Shown here in pieces: positions 45,474-56,892 of a stretch of 64,000 nucleotides of DNA (within the stretch, counting starts at the first letter, position 1; the number at the start of each line of letters is the position of its first letter). The DNA comes from Oxytricha trifallax (lineage: Eukaryota > Ciliophora > Spirotrichea > Sporadotrichida > Oxytrichidae), in contig ARYC01000147.1 in NCBI GenBank assembly GCA_000711775.1, positions 1 to 64,000 on the forward strand, read 5' to 3'. The position numbers and the translations under genes are program-made. The notes under the pieces are model-generated. The model saw only the letters and a program-made list of their open reading frames with translations, was not told the DNA's origin and ran no database searches.

Positions 45474-46727
45474 TCAACAATTTTTTCTCGGTCTACCTCT
45501 TCCTCTCTTAGGAGCAGCGCTTGCTAGTTTTGAGCTAAGTTTTTCAGTGATCTTTTAGATTTTATCTTCATCCTTCTCAATTTGGGGCTAAGTAACATTC
45601 AAGTTTAGTTTTCTCAATCCAGTCACTTCTTTCTTGCTTATCCTATCATCTGTAGATTATTAACTTTAGCTGAGTAGAATCCTTTCCTCTGTATCCTCAA
45701 AGTCCTTAATTTCTTTCATTGGCACTTCATTTTAATCTTTATTTTGTTAAAATAAGTCAATCTTGTCCTCATTTTTATTTAGATCTTCCTACTATGTTGC
45801 TTTATGTTCTGATTTCTTTAACTAAGTGACTTTAGTAATTAGGGAGGAGCTTGAGAACTTTTAGTTAAGCTTTTGCAAAGAAGCAGCTAAATTGTTTTTC
45901 TTAGGTTAATATTTATATTTCAAAAGAGCTTCCTAACTTAATTGTGGCTCATCAAGTGGGTTGATAGAATTTGCTACTTAAGAGCAAGAAACTTATATAT
46001 TCTTTTTTATTTCTTCCTTTTTTGGCTTTGCTTAAACAATTTAAGTTTCTGGTTGACTAGTTTTTATAATCTCCTTCTTTGTGTGTTTGATTTCAATCGA
46101 AGTTTAAGACTTTTGCTCATCTTTTTCTGTCTGATTGAGCTTTCTTTATTCCAACTTTTAAGATAAAATTTACTTGAATCTCTAAATGTTTGACTGAGGC
46201 ATTTGCTATTCTTCACTCTAAGATTAAACTTTAGTGATACTGAAAACTTTCTTTTCGACTGATTTTTAAGGCTCTTCCTCTTTTTAAAGCAGTTCTAGTT
46301 TTGTGGGTTTCTTTGGTCTTGGTTATTTAACAACTTTCTTTTACTTTGGCTATTTAATTCTACTGCTATTGATTTGTTCTTGCATCTGCTGCTCATACTC
46401 TTGCAAAAGCTTGTCTTCCTTTAACAAATCGTCAATTGTGTGATTTTTGTAGGGGTCGTATATCTCATCCTCTTCTTTCATAACCTAATCTTCTTCATTA
46501 ATTTAATTTTGCCCAAATCCGTACTGTTGAGCAGTTAAATGATTTTCTTCACTTTGATCCAAGAATTTTCTTTCTTCTTCAGCCACCATTTCGTGCCTTA
46601 GTTTTTAAAAATGTCTGATTGTATCAATTCCTACTAGCGGATTGAACTCATCTTGCATTTACTCAAATATCTCAGCATGAGTTCTCCTAGAGTTTAAGTT
46701 AAATGATGGGTCAGCCAGAAATAGCAT
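45474..46727 (-). CDS. AT-hook protein (417 aa)
   Basis: One open frame from MLFLADPSFNLNSRRTHAEI (46727) to TGA 45474-45476. It is acidic and helical at the start (RHEMVAEEERKFLDQSEEN; EDEIYDPYKNHTIDDLLKED), K/Q/E-rich in the middle, and ends KRGRGRPRKNC, a canonical AT-hook (GRPRK core) that binds the minor groove of AT-rich DNA. A second basic patch, PRPKKPTK, resembles a weak hook. This points to a nuclear, chromatin-associated protein. The N-terminal region was not recognised; an upstream MDS is possible since the start is only moderately clear. Confidence 0.75.
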
Positions 46728-46821
46728 AAACACGGAAATTATTATAAATTATTGAGAATTAAACAAGGTGTATTTTAATAATGAATAAATTAATTATAAC
46801 AACTTCTAATTTGCACTATTC

Positions 46822-48760
46822 TCAAAATATAAATAATGATTATCTACTGTTTTGTAAGTTCTGACTACCAATAACTTTAAATTCTTGATTGTTGTTTTCA
46901 CTGCTGAGTCTTTACTAATTGCCTCTAAATGTAAATATTTCACTTTACCTCTTCGACATCCCCTTTTACAGCGTATGCTTTATAGACTCCACATCTGATG
47001 TATATGGCTGTCTATTATTTTAATGATTTTATTTGTTTTTGCTTTTTGTGCAATTCTCTAATTTTTCAGTTAAAGTAAGCTAATCAATATGAAGCTCATC
47101 AGTCTCTAGGCAAATTGATGAGGAAACAGATTCGTCTACTACTTTTCGTACTTACTATGGCTAAATCTTTGAAGCTCTAGATATGGGGTTTTGATATTTT
47201 ATGTAATTCGAATTCATCTGTGAGAAACCTTGCTATGTCTAAGATGTTTCCAAGTCCCTTTAATTTTAAAGAGTTGACTTGTAAATGTATTGCTGATCAT
47301 CTATAGTGTGTCTTAATAAAACTTGATCTTGATTTACTCTGCTGGATTGTAGATCTTGTAAGGTTGATAATTTGTACAACTCAAAGTTAGAATGAGTTTA
47401 ATTTATTTGATTTAGACTTTTGTTGCTTCTTAGCAATATAAAATAATGTTATATGATTTGATTAATGTAAAATTAATTTATAGAGTATTCCTTGTCTTTG
47501 GATTTTTCATTAGAGAATTACCATGCTTGTTGAAACTCTACAGACTATGATCTCTACATATACTTTCATAACTATTAAGTGAATTCAAATCACATTTTGT
47601 TACTCTTGAAGATTTTTAGACACTCTTTTCAAGCTTACTAAGCAAGAATCTCTATTAATCACTCATCAAGGCATCAATGTTTTTAATTCCTTAAAAATAA
47701 CAACTTTCATATAAAAACATGAATTATATTAATTCCTTAAGGAGAAAGGAGTTAATTTTTTTAAGTGACATTAGCTTAATTTTCTTTAAGCAATGAGGCC
47801 ATCAAGTGTTACTTATTACCATTATTTGATTAGTTCTCTTTAGTAGTGTTTTTGACGTTATTTTATCTGAGTATTTAAGTAAGTCTTGTTGTGGTTGAGT
47901 TCAAGCTATTTGCCTCACTATAATTAGAAGAATAAAGTAGATTCTTCTAGCTTTTTCGATTATTAGGATTTATGTCGTTATCCATAGTCTAAGAGTACAA
48001 TCCAATGTGAAACTGCTTTAGATGAGAGTTTAAGGCACTTGTTTTCTATTAATTTTTGCTGCTACTTTAATTTAAATTCTTCTAATGATCCACTTTACAT
48101 GCATTATCAAGAGAAGTGAAATTAGGATTGAGTTATTATGTTTAAGAATACAGAGAGGGTTGAGATTTACAGTTATCGAAAAAAATTGTTTAATGTGTAT
48201 GAAGATTTCTTGACTGAGAAGTCTGACTTTTCTAATTTATATTACTGCTATTTGTCATTAATAATAGGTGTTTCTATAACTTTTCCTTTTCTTCAGAGCC
48301 TAATAACTTATTATTGTGATTGGTATTTTGATTATATTAGCCGACACTGTTTAAGTTTTAAGTTGAATTTTATCTCCCGATTGATCCAGAAGTTTTATCT
48401 TGATGCTTAGAGTCGTCTAAGATATTCCTCACTTGCTTGATGTAGTTATTTAATTTTATAGTTGCTATTTTATGTGAATCCCCTCCACTTTGATTCATTT
48501 TGTCTTGTTTGACGTTATTAGTCTTGAGTTGATTCATTTTTTAATCTTTAACTTTACTGCTTATTATTTCTACATTTCTTAATTTTTATTCATCTTACTA
48601 TTTGTTAGATGTTTATGCTGGTTTTAATTGCAGTTGTTATGTATTTTATAGGTTTTTCTTATTATTTGCTCTTGATAAGTGCTGATGACTGTGAGATCGC
48701 TTAAAAGCTTACTAATCTGTATTTTATTGAGAATTCTAATTCACCTAAGAGTCGACTATA
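46822..48760 (-). CDS. Q/N/S-rich protein, unknown
   Basis: Minus-strand frames run from about 48760 to TGA 46822-46824. Segments: QISKLLSDLTVISTYQEQ; MNQLKTNNVKQDKMNQSGG (48520); DNDINPNNRKSQKNLLYSSN; FLLSKLEKSVQKSSRVTKCD; NFELYKLSTLQDLQSSRVNQ; and a C-terminus ending QNLQNSRQSLFIF. Frame changes near 48515, 47700-47760 and 47400-47490 mark IESs or introns. Composition is low-complexity and serine-rich, suggestive of a phosphorylated scaffold, but no family is recognisable. A plus-strand ORF at 48138-48410 is a shadow of this gene. Confidence 0.6.
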
Positions 48761-48971
48761 AATATTTCATAATAATATTATAAATTAAGTTAATATGAGA
48801 TCTAATTACTGATTGTACATAATTTTTATGCAATATTGCTTTTGAAGTAATTTGCTTAGGTTTCATTATATTTATGAATTATTCTAATTATAAAACTTAA
48901 AATATTCTTGTTTTTACTTATAACTATTTTTTTATGAATACAACCATTAAATTGTTTTTTTATTTATCAAG

Positions 48972-51505
48972 TCAAAAGGTTTTAAAATTTACCTGTAATA
49001 TTTCATGACTAACAGCTACATCAATTGGAGATTTACCTTCACTATTCTTTGCGAAAAGTGTGGGATGTCTAGTAAGCAAAAATCTTAAGCAATCTTAGTG
49101 ACCATATTCAGCACAAAAATGAGCTGGTGTGTTGCCATCAATGTCTTTAGCATTATATTAAATTTTATTATAAATTATTTTTTTTCTCGCATCAGGATCA
49201 GAACCAGCCATAAGTAATGTTTGAATAACTGCAAAATGTCCTCTGATGCATGCTATGTGTAAAGGTGTTCTAAAATTCTTAGTCCTAGCGTATTTTATTT
49301 AAATTATTTAATTAAAATTATTAATTCTTAGCGTCAATGACAGCTCCATACTCAATAAGTATCTCGACTAAGCCTGTATGTCCCTCACTGGCAGCCACAT
49401 GCATGGGAGCCCATCCATCTGTATTAGTGCAATTTATACTGAGTTAAGTTGCTGGACCTGCTTGTGATTGCAATATCTTTAATGTAGCAAGTTTATCGCC
49501 AACTTCTACTGCCAACCATAATTTTCTAGCTACATCCCTTAAATTCTTCTTTTAAGAGGCATTACAATACGAATTAACAGAATAAATATGAATTTAATTA
49601 TTGACATTGCTAGCTCTGCTGCTTTCATGTAGATCATCAGCGTCATCTCTAATATTTTCATCATGTGATTCATGTTTCCATTTAACAGTATAGTAATTTG
49701 CGATGGAGATATTAATTAATAAATTATTTACATTCTTCTCTCTTTGAGTCTTCATCATCATCTTCGTCGTTTTCATCATCATCCAATACACCCATTCTAG
49801 TTTAAGTTGGGGAAACCATTTCATTTTGAGTTTTCTGATTTGAAAATTAAGCTTTGTTATTAAGTGGCTAGTAGCTTTGTCTCTTGTCGTAGAACATATA
49901 ATAAGCCAACAAATAAGTTAATTTATTATATCTAGTTATAATAATTTTTATAATTTATATAATATTTCCTTGCTTGCTCTATGGCTTGACCTGGAGTGGC
50001 GACCCAGTTTTCTTAACCACTGCATTAGAGTGATGCTGCTCTGGACTTTAACTCTAGTACACCTAATTGCTAGTCTTATATTTCTATAAGCCCTAAGCTG
50101 GGTTATTTCTGCTTTTCTGCGAGTATTAACTTGTACTAGCAGCTGTAATATTTTGTTAAGAGCTTCCTCCATTTGAGTTATTGGAGTGATTCAATTAATG
50201 CTGTTGGTTGTAGTTTACTTAAGCTGTTCCTTTCAAACCAAAGTTCTACTAGGAATTAGTTGTGTTGCCACTGTTATTTATCATTTTGTAGTAGTCCACC
50301 TTCCCAGGACCATTCATGTTTTGGGGGCTTCTAGATTTCTGATATAGGTACTCTTAGTACATTATGTTCGAAGGGTTGTTGGTTTAACGATTTTTTGAGT
50401 TCCCATTTTATAATCTAAAATTTTTATAATATCCAAGATAAATTTTCCCATTTAAATATAAAAGTAAAATAAGGAAGTAAGTAAGAAATCACTTCAATTT
50501 AGATTAACAAGAAAACCACTTTTAGAGTTTTATGAAAATATTGCAAATTCAAAATAGATAATTATAATGGAATTGACATTTTAAAGCAATAAGACATAAA
50601 TTCATTAAACATCTTTAGATGGATATAAACAAATTTACAATTATTTATGGTTATATTGCTCTAATTATTACTTTTGTTAAGTTTCATGTTTAGTTTTTCC
50701 TCCGAAGCTCTTCTCTACAGGAAGTTCATCAAATTTGCTTGCTACTCTGTGTTGCTATTTTAATCATTGCTAGTTTTTAAGTAAGCATTTGCTGAGCCAT
50801 CTGGACTGCCTTTTTTTGAATTAGTATGTGATAAATGAGCATGTTTAGTAGAGGATTAAGAAGGCGATGTGAATATAATCTTCGTGTTGCTTGTGCCATT
50901 CTTTGTTGATACTGGAATCTTTTTGTACTCATGGAATTAACTCTACGATTGCAAGCCACCAATATTTCCAGTCACTCCTGAAGATGGATTTGAATTTAGT
51001 CCACTATTCGCCTACCCGATTGTACCAGTTTCACCCTAGTGGAACAGTTTTTTATGTTCCTGATGAAAACCTTTCAAAAATAGTTTATTCGTGGTACCAA
51101 CACTCTCAATATATACAATCAAGATAAAGATTGAACAAAACTATGAATCTATACTTCAAATTTTTAGAAGAGTATTATATGAATTTAATTGATACTCTGC
51201 TTAGGAGATGATGAGGCAGCTTACCCAGTGGGTCTCTTGCCAGGAATATCATTAAACTTTGAGTAGTGTTACTATTAAATCATTCCCTAATTAACAATCT
51301 ATTAACTTTTTTACAAGCCTATCTCAGTTCCAATGCCCCCTCCACTTCTGGACTGATTTTGAGGGCTGGTTGACATATTTTATGGACTGAGCTTTGATAG
51401 CGTTTAACCCAAGATCTGAGGAGGTTTCTTTTTAAGTGGTTGCCTGATTCCCTGGGCACTTTGATTTTAATGGTGCTGCATTTAGTGAAGCTGCTGAGGA
51501 TTCAT
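48972..51505 (-). CDS. Ankyrin-repeat protein with Q-rich N-terminus
   Basis: Starts at ATG 51505 (MNPQQLHQMQHHQNQSAQG). The long N-terminal half is Q/N/S/G-rich, then an acidic cluster (DDDENDEDDDEDSKREE). The C-terminal half has about four ankyrin repeats: GWAPMHVAASEGHTGLVEIL, FRTPLHIACIRGHFAVIQTL, NTPAHFCAEYGHQDCLRFLL and KSPIDVAVSHE. Stop at TGA 48972-48974. Four IESs are placed exactly (49, 49, 64 and 92 bp); two sit between ankyrin repeats. Regions near 50400-50680 and 49890-49960 are unresolved introns or IESs. Ankyrin repeats mediate protein binding; the partner is unknown. Confidence 0.8.
49150..49202. other. IES, 49 bp, pointer ATGC
   Basis: Minus-strand ATGC (plus GCAT at 49150-49153 and 49199-49202). 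Removal joins CCT GAT GCT AAA GAC ATT GAT GGC, giving a regular ankyrin turn. Confidence 0.82.
49274..49331. other. IES, 49 bp, pointer CTAAGAATT
   Basis: Nine-nt minus-strand repeats (plus AATTCTTAG at 49274-49282 and 49323-49331). Removal joins GAC GCT AAG AAT TTT AGA ACA CCT between two ankyrin repeats. Confidence 0.9.
49668..49735. other. IES, 64 bp, pointer GAAT
   Basis: Minus-strand GAAT (plus ATTC at 49668-49671 and 49732-49735). Removal joins AGA GAA GAA TCA CAT GAT in frame. Confidence 0.75.
51102..51198. other. IES, 92 bp, pointer AGAGT
   Basis: Minus-strand AGAGT (plus ACTCT at 51102-51106 and 51194-51198). Removal joins CCT AAG CAG AGT GTT GGT ACC in frame. Confidence 0.8.
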
Positions 51506-51904
51506 TTTTAATAAATTATAAATGGTTGCTGTTGTCAGCTATTTTTATTTAATTATAATATTTCGTTAATAATTACTCTGCTTTTATTTATATTTTTCAT
51601 TTTAATATTCTAGTCAATTATTGATTGGAAAATTTATAAGTAATTTATTGCTCGAATACTATTGATTCACAAAATTTTAGAGAAAAATAAATATCTTTTT
51701 TGGATTTAATATTATAAAATTTAAAATTTGAACTTTTTTATATTTTCTGCGGAAGGTCTAAGAGGATTTCTAAAATTTGGACCTATTTTATCAAGTGCTT
51801 CAAATATTGAAGATTTAAATTTATATTTTCCAGAGTTAAATCTGGATATATTCTAAGAAAATAAATAAATTTATCATCAAACTCAACTATCATAGTCTTA
51901 TCAT
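51506..51904. other. Intergenic between divergent genes
   Basis: About 400 bp separating the ankyrin gene (minus) and the HMG-box gene (plus). A frame without TGA is open from about 51740 into the HMG gene, so an earlier start cannot be excluded. Confidence 0.5.
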
Positions 51905-53200
51905 ATGTAACAACAAATGATGCAATAATATGCTCAATAATTAGGCATGCCACAGCAGCAATAATTGATAAGCCCTACAAGGACCATGCTGTTACCTCCA
52001 ATTTAGTAATAAATGCCGCCTTTGCAACAGCACCCAATGATGTTCCAACAACCAAATTATCAGCCAATGTAGTAACAATAGTAGTACTAATAAGTTTATT
52101 AATAAGTCAGACCTCAACCATAACAGCAAGAAGTTCCCATTGGAGAGTTTATTGGCTCTTTTTTGAAAGTCAATGCACCCAAGCTATCTAGATTCCTATA
52201 TGACTTGTATAGCATCACTGATGACTACATTCAAAATCAAAAGTATTAATAAGAGATGATTCAACAACAATAACATCAACTAATTTATCCACCGTAACAG
52301 TAGTAGCAACAGTTTCTTCATCAAACTGATGTAATGCAGAATTATCAACCAGTAGGAGTTCCACTTTAAAGATAGTAAGCCCACAATATATAGTAAAATG
52401 TGGCAACATCTCCACAACACCAAATAATTCAAAATATGCCAATAGGTTAACAACAGCAATACACAAATTAATCTGCTGGTAACACTTTAAATGGAAGTGT
52501 TTCTAACACATACGATGCCTAAAATCAAGATCTTGTCTAGAATATAATCGAATAACAGAACCCTCACTAAGATCAAAAGATTACTCTTTAAAAGCAAGCT
52601 TAGAACAAAACTCTAACTAAAGTGAAAACTTAAGTTCCAATTGAATCAGTCAGAAATAAGGAAATCGCTTAAATGCCAAATACACCTCATTACACTTCTG
52701 ATAACGCTTAAAACCAGTAGTCGATAAAGCATGAATAAGTGTAAGAGGACTAAAAGATGCCTGCTCAATAATTAATGAACCAAGCTTTGAAAAGAAAGAA
52801 ACCAAACTCAAAAGATAAGCCTTAACATGAAAAAAAGCCAATGACTCCCTATTAATTGTTCTAATTATAAATCTCAAATAAACTCAGGAAGGAGCATGAT
52901 GATGCCAAGAATAACGATTTAGCTAAAATTTCTGGTGATTTATGGGGTCAACTATCGTACTAGGAGAAGGATATGTGGAGAAGGGAAGCACTTAAAAGAG
53001 CAGAGGCATGTGGTTAAAATCTTGATTATGAATATCTCAAGACAGTCAGTGATCCAAGCAAGAAGAAAAAGAAAATAATCGTGATGAATGGAGGATAAGG
53101 TCCAACTGGAGGCAATCATATTTAACAAGAAAATCCTGAAGCTTAAGAAAATTAAAAAATAAAATAAGTTTAATCTGACGAAGAGAATAATAACGATTGA
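51905..53200 (+). CDS. HMG-box protein (431 aa)
   Basis: One uninterrupted frame, MQQQMMQQYAQQLGMPQQQQ to TGA 53198-53200, 1,296 nt. A Q/P-rich N-terminus contains one structured-looking segment, GEFIGSFLKVNAPKLSRFLY. Near residues 300-375 lies an HMG box: KKPMTPYQLFQL (compare KRPxxAFxxF), LAKISGDLWGQLSYQEKDMW (compare IsKxLGexWxxLsxeEKxpY) and RREALKRAEACGQ. A basic stretch (SKKKKKIIVMNGG) and acidic tail (QSDEENNND) follow, as in many HMG proteins. It probably bends or binds DNA in chromatin. No IES or intron is present. The AGC kinase gene starts 55 bp downstream on the same strand. Confidence 0.88.
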
Positions 53201-53254
53201 TCGAATTAATTTATTGATAAACTTTAAAAATTACAGCTGTTATTTCCTTATATC

Positions 53255-56200
53255 ATGATTTCTTCACTTGATAAATTTATATAGACTTTCGAAGAATACA
53301 TTAAAAGCGTGAAGCATTTCCTTTACAATAAAAACCCAGTTACTGGAACTTAGTAAAACCCAACTCTAATGAATAAAAACAGACAGCATGACCAAAGTCA
53401 CAATTCAAGTGATAGCAGTAACAGTGCTAAATAAACGAGATAACTATAAGTTGATGAGGTCACTTTAAAACAAAGAGCTACAAATAAACAAATTCAGATC
53501 TTAGTAAGTAAATAATTAGTTTAATGAATTCTCTTTTATAGGATTCGTTGTCCCAACCTGAGAAGAAAAGAACGACGACATTTAGTACATAATAAAAAGG
53601 AGGCACTACTGTGACAGGAACAGGGACATTTGAGATTTAAACTGAATTAACCACAAGCACTCAACAACCTCAAACCTCTTCCATGTCTAGCAATACAGGT
53701 TCATAGACCACAGACGATGATTCTAAAGTGGGTCCATAAATGTTCTTACCTATTAAAATGCTTGGAAGTGGGAGCTTCGGAGAAGTATACTTAGTAAAAG
53801 AGAAAAGAACTGGTAATCTTTATGCCATGAAGGTTCTCAGCAAGCAGAGAATCATGGGATAAAATCTTGTTAGATACGCCAAGACTGAAAGAGATGTACT
53901 AAACCATCTAAAAAAATATACAAATTAATTTTCATTTAAAAAGCAACAATTTTAATAAGTATCATTTATGATTTAATAAGTAATTAATTATATTCTTTAA
54001 TTAGGTATTTTCATTCTATAAGTTGGTAATCATCACTCTCATCTAACTTTCTTTGTTCTCCATATTTTCGTTCATCAAAAATATCCAATTTTATAAGAAT
54101 TACACTTAGTCTTTCAATTAGTTATTTTGAGTTTTTATCCCTGGAATCCCTGTTTGCTCTGGATGCCTTCTTTGTCTGTGCTTTTTCATAGCTTATTCAG
54201 AAATATGAGGCTTTCCACAATGAATGCAGGTGAATTCATTACCGACTTAAGTAGTAGTGGAAGATAAATTCATTGTGATTATATGTTTTATATTAAAGAA
54301 TTTTGTACCAGTTATTTAATGTTTTTGGGGGGGCGTTTCCTATTCCTCTCTAACCACTTATATATTTTTAAAAAATTATTATGCAAAAATGTATAAAATT
54401 AAATTAAAATATATTTCATCTAATATCTCCCCATAGAGTAAAATTAATTAATTTAACTTTACTTATTTTATTTTTCACGACTATACATAAAAAGTAAGTT
54501 TATTAATTTTTGTATTATTCAAAAAATATATTTGAGAGGGTTGGTGGGATGGAAATCACTTTATGTTTTTAACTTGCAACTGAATATTAAATATTTAGAA
54601 TTATAATAAATTAATAAAATTAGTTATGCTTTTTATTTAAGTGTCATATTAAACTTAAAAATTTAATTCTTTGTATAATTTATAAAAAGCAGTTTATCAT
54701 ATACAAAGCATCCATTCATAGTGAATCTTAACTATGCTTTCCAAACTAAAACCAAGCTTTTCTTGATCTTAGACTTCTGTCCAGGCGGTGATCTGGGAAA
54801 GATTCTTCAAAGAGAAAGAAAGTTTACTGAGGATAGAGCCAGAATCTACATATCAGAGATCTTGTTAGCTTTGGAAGATCTGCACAAGAGAGATATTATA
54901 TATAGAGATTTGAAGCCTGATAATGTAGTGTTGGATGAAGATGGACATGCACTCTTAACTGACTTTGGTTTATCGAAAGAGGGAGTGGAAGAAGGAGCCA
55001 AGGGAGCTAAATCATTTTGTGGGTCTGTTGCTTATTTAGCTCCAGAAATTAAACCATAAATAATTGCGGTAAATGTATAAGTACTTGATTTTAATTTAAG
55101 TAATGCAGGAATATTACTTTTGTAATACTGTCCAAAACATTTTCATTGATTTCGATCAAATCACCTATATACCATAAATAAGGCTTAACAATTAGATAAA
55201 GTTTTTATTACTTTTTATCATAAACAAATCATTATTTTGAATAAAAGAAATTCTCCATAAAAATATTTAAATTAATAGCTGTAAAATATTAATGTTAACA
55301 TTTTTAAAATAATTAAATTTATTCTAGTAAAGCTTTATAATAAATTAATCTTCTATAATTTACCATTAAAGAAAAAAGTAATATAAATGAAAATAAATTA
55401 TATAAAATTTTTAGAGGTTGAAAGGCTTAGGCCGCAGTATTAATTTCCATAAAGATTAAATAATCATAAAATAAATAGGCTTTTTAGATTTATTTTTTAC
55501 AGTTAATAGTATATTTTCAGCATCAATTACAGATTAAGGCTCATAAATTAATTTGTTTAATATCATTTAAGGAGCACTTAGAGTTAATTACTTATAATTT
55601 GTAAATTTTTAGTTTTCAAACTTTGTTAGAAATTTTAATTCCTACAAATTTAAATAGATGCAATAATTTTATTTTTAAAAAAATTATTTTCAGCCATATT
55701 TTAAACGAAAATAAGATAAATATTTATAATTAAAATTTAGTGTTTTAAATGCTTAGAAGAGTTGGTCACGGTAAATCTGTCGATTGGTATTTACTTGGTG
55801 TACTTTTATACGAGATGGTAGTCGGTTGTCCACCATATTTCTCTCCTAAGAAAGAAGAGCTTTTCCACAACATATAAAAGGGTGTTCTCAAGATCCCAGC
55901 AAGTCTCTCTGAAGAATGCAAAAATCTTATAGTAAGTTTGCTAAATCGTAACCCAAGCAAGCGTCTTGGTGCTGGAATTGAGGGATCTGAAGATATAAAG
56001 AAACATCCTTTCTTTAACACTATAGAATGGTAAGTGGTCAGAGAAAAAAAAATGAATCCCCCTAAACCTGATATCAACATGAAATACTATGCACACGTCT
56101 AGAACTTCGTGGAATCAAACGTAGAGGATAATCTAAAGAAAGTATTCGATGATTTCGAAGAACTAGACCCTGATATTTACGAGAACAGAACAGTACAGGG

Positions 56201-56255
56201 ATGGTCATTCGTGCAGAATGTCAACTTCCCTGCTGGCAATTTGCAATAACAGTGA
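53255..56255 (+). CDS. AGC-family Ser/Thr protein kinase (492 aa)
   Basis: Starts [20 protein letters not shown]. The catalytic domain has the Gly loop [15 protein letters not shown], the VAIK-type AMKVL Lys, the catalytic loop [14 protein letters not shown] ([10 protein letters not shown]), activation segment [15 protein letters not shown], then [20 protein letters not shown] and KRLGAG. The C-terminal tail carries [17 protein letters not shown], an AGC hydrophobic-motif-like end, so RSK/S6K/PKA-like. The activation loop reads SFCGS where AGC kinases usually have TFCGT. A 38-bp intron (53504-53541) and two large IESs (783 and 701 bp) are removed, leaving 1,479 nt. Without the IESs being removed the kinase is cut in its N-lobe and just after APE. 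Confidence 0.95.
53916..54707. other. IES 1 of the kinase gene, 783 bp, pointer ATATACAAA
   Basis: ATATACAAA at 53916-53924 and 54699-54707. Removal gives CAT CTA AAA AAA TAT ACA AAG CAT CCA TTC, the conserved KHPFIV strand of the N-lobe. It is one of the two largest inserts in the window and contains an antisense C2H2 ORF (53962-54273). A G-run with TTTTTGGGGGGGCGTTTCC lies at 54322-54340. Confidence 0.93.
53962..54273 (-). CDS. C2H2 zinc-finger ORF nested in an IES (103 aa)
   Basis: An intact minus-strand frame of 312 nt with an ATG start (54273) and TGA stop (53962-53964), wholly inside the 783-bp kinase IES. It encodes one canonical C2H2 finger, [19 protein letters not shown] then RQRRH (C-x2-C-x12-H-x4-H), near residues 14-37. 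A Q/N/K-rich helical tail follows, ending [19 protein letters not shown]. In-frame TAA/TAG read as Gln, as in MAC genes. It runs antisense to the host kinase and would be lost from the macronucleus with the IES. Germline-limited protein genes are known in Oxytricha; this could be one. Alternatives: a displaced MDS of another gene, or a decayed insertion. Expression cannot be judged. Confidence 0.65.
55046..55750. other. IES 2 of the kinase gene, 701 bp, pointer AAAT
   Basis: AAAT at 55046-55049 and 55747-55750. Removal gives GCT CCA GAA ATG CTT AGA AGA, the invariant APE motif and what follows. The insert is AT-rich; no ORF, inverted repeat or known element was recognised in it. Confidence 0.93.
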
Positions 56256-56892
56256 TTAAAAATAGAGACAAATTAAGATTATAAAAAACAATAATTTATC
56301 ATATTAATCGATTAATAAGAATAAAAATGTATTTCTCACAAAAATTATTTTATTTTTCAAGCAATTGCATCTTTAAATGCGAATCACTATATGAATTGAA
56401 AATAATTAAATATTATAATATTAATCAGCACTAGGATAAATTTGATAATAATCAATTAAATGCCAAAACGAAATTCTAGTGATTTATTTACTGTTTCTGG
56501 AAATTTTTTTTAATAAAAAGTTTTCCATAAATCAAAATTGTTTTATTAAATTTTTTTTATTTGTAAAGCTAAGATTGATTGAAGTTATTATAAATTTTAA
56601 AATAGTATTAAATAAATTGTTTATAAAAATATTAATAAGGGTACTAAATAGTATTAATTATACATAAATTGTTATATTCTATTATTATTCTAATGTTAAA
56701 AACTAATATTCGTTAATAAACAGTTAAATTTTATAACAGATTCATTAATATCATCCCACAACTTATAAAATAAAATATAGGAAATAATAAAAAAATCTAT
56801 AGACTAAAAATAATTGAGATTAAACCTAATTCTCAATACATACAAGTAAAATAATGTATTAGTAATTATAAAAATCATTTAAATGTATTATT
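56256..56892. other. AT-rich intergenic (convergent genes)
   Basis: About 640 bp between the stop codons of the kinase (plus) and the next minus-strand gene. Nothing recognised. Confidence 0.6.

Noticed and set aside
48138..48410. Plus-strand ORF of 90 residues with membrane-like segments
   Set aside because: The minus strand is open throughout and encodes a Q/N/S-rich protein continuous with its neighbours; the plus ORF is a shadow.
49594..50172. Minus-strand ORFs rich in M, K and R near the ankyrin gene
   Set aside because: They are other-frame readings of the ankyrin gene's N-terminus; the supported frame contains the DDDENDEDDDED cluster and leads to the ankyrin repeats.
54322..54340. 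TTTTTGGGGGGGCGTTTCC in the kinase IES as the end of a mobile element
   Set aside because: It resembles the ends of the 27533-28014 element, but no inverted partner was found inside or next to the IES, so a transposon is not claimed.
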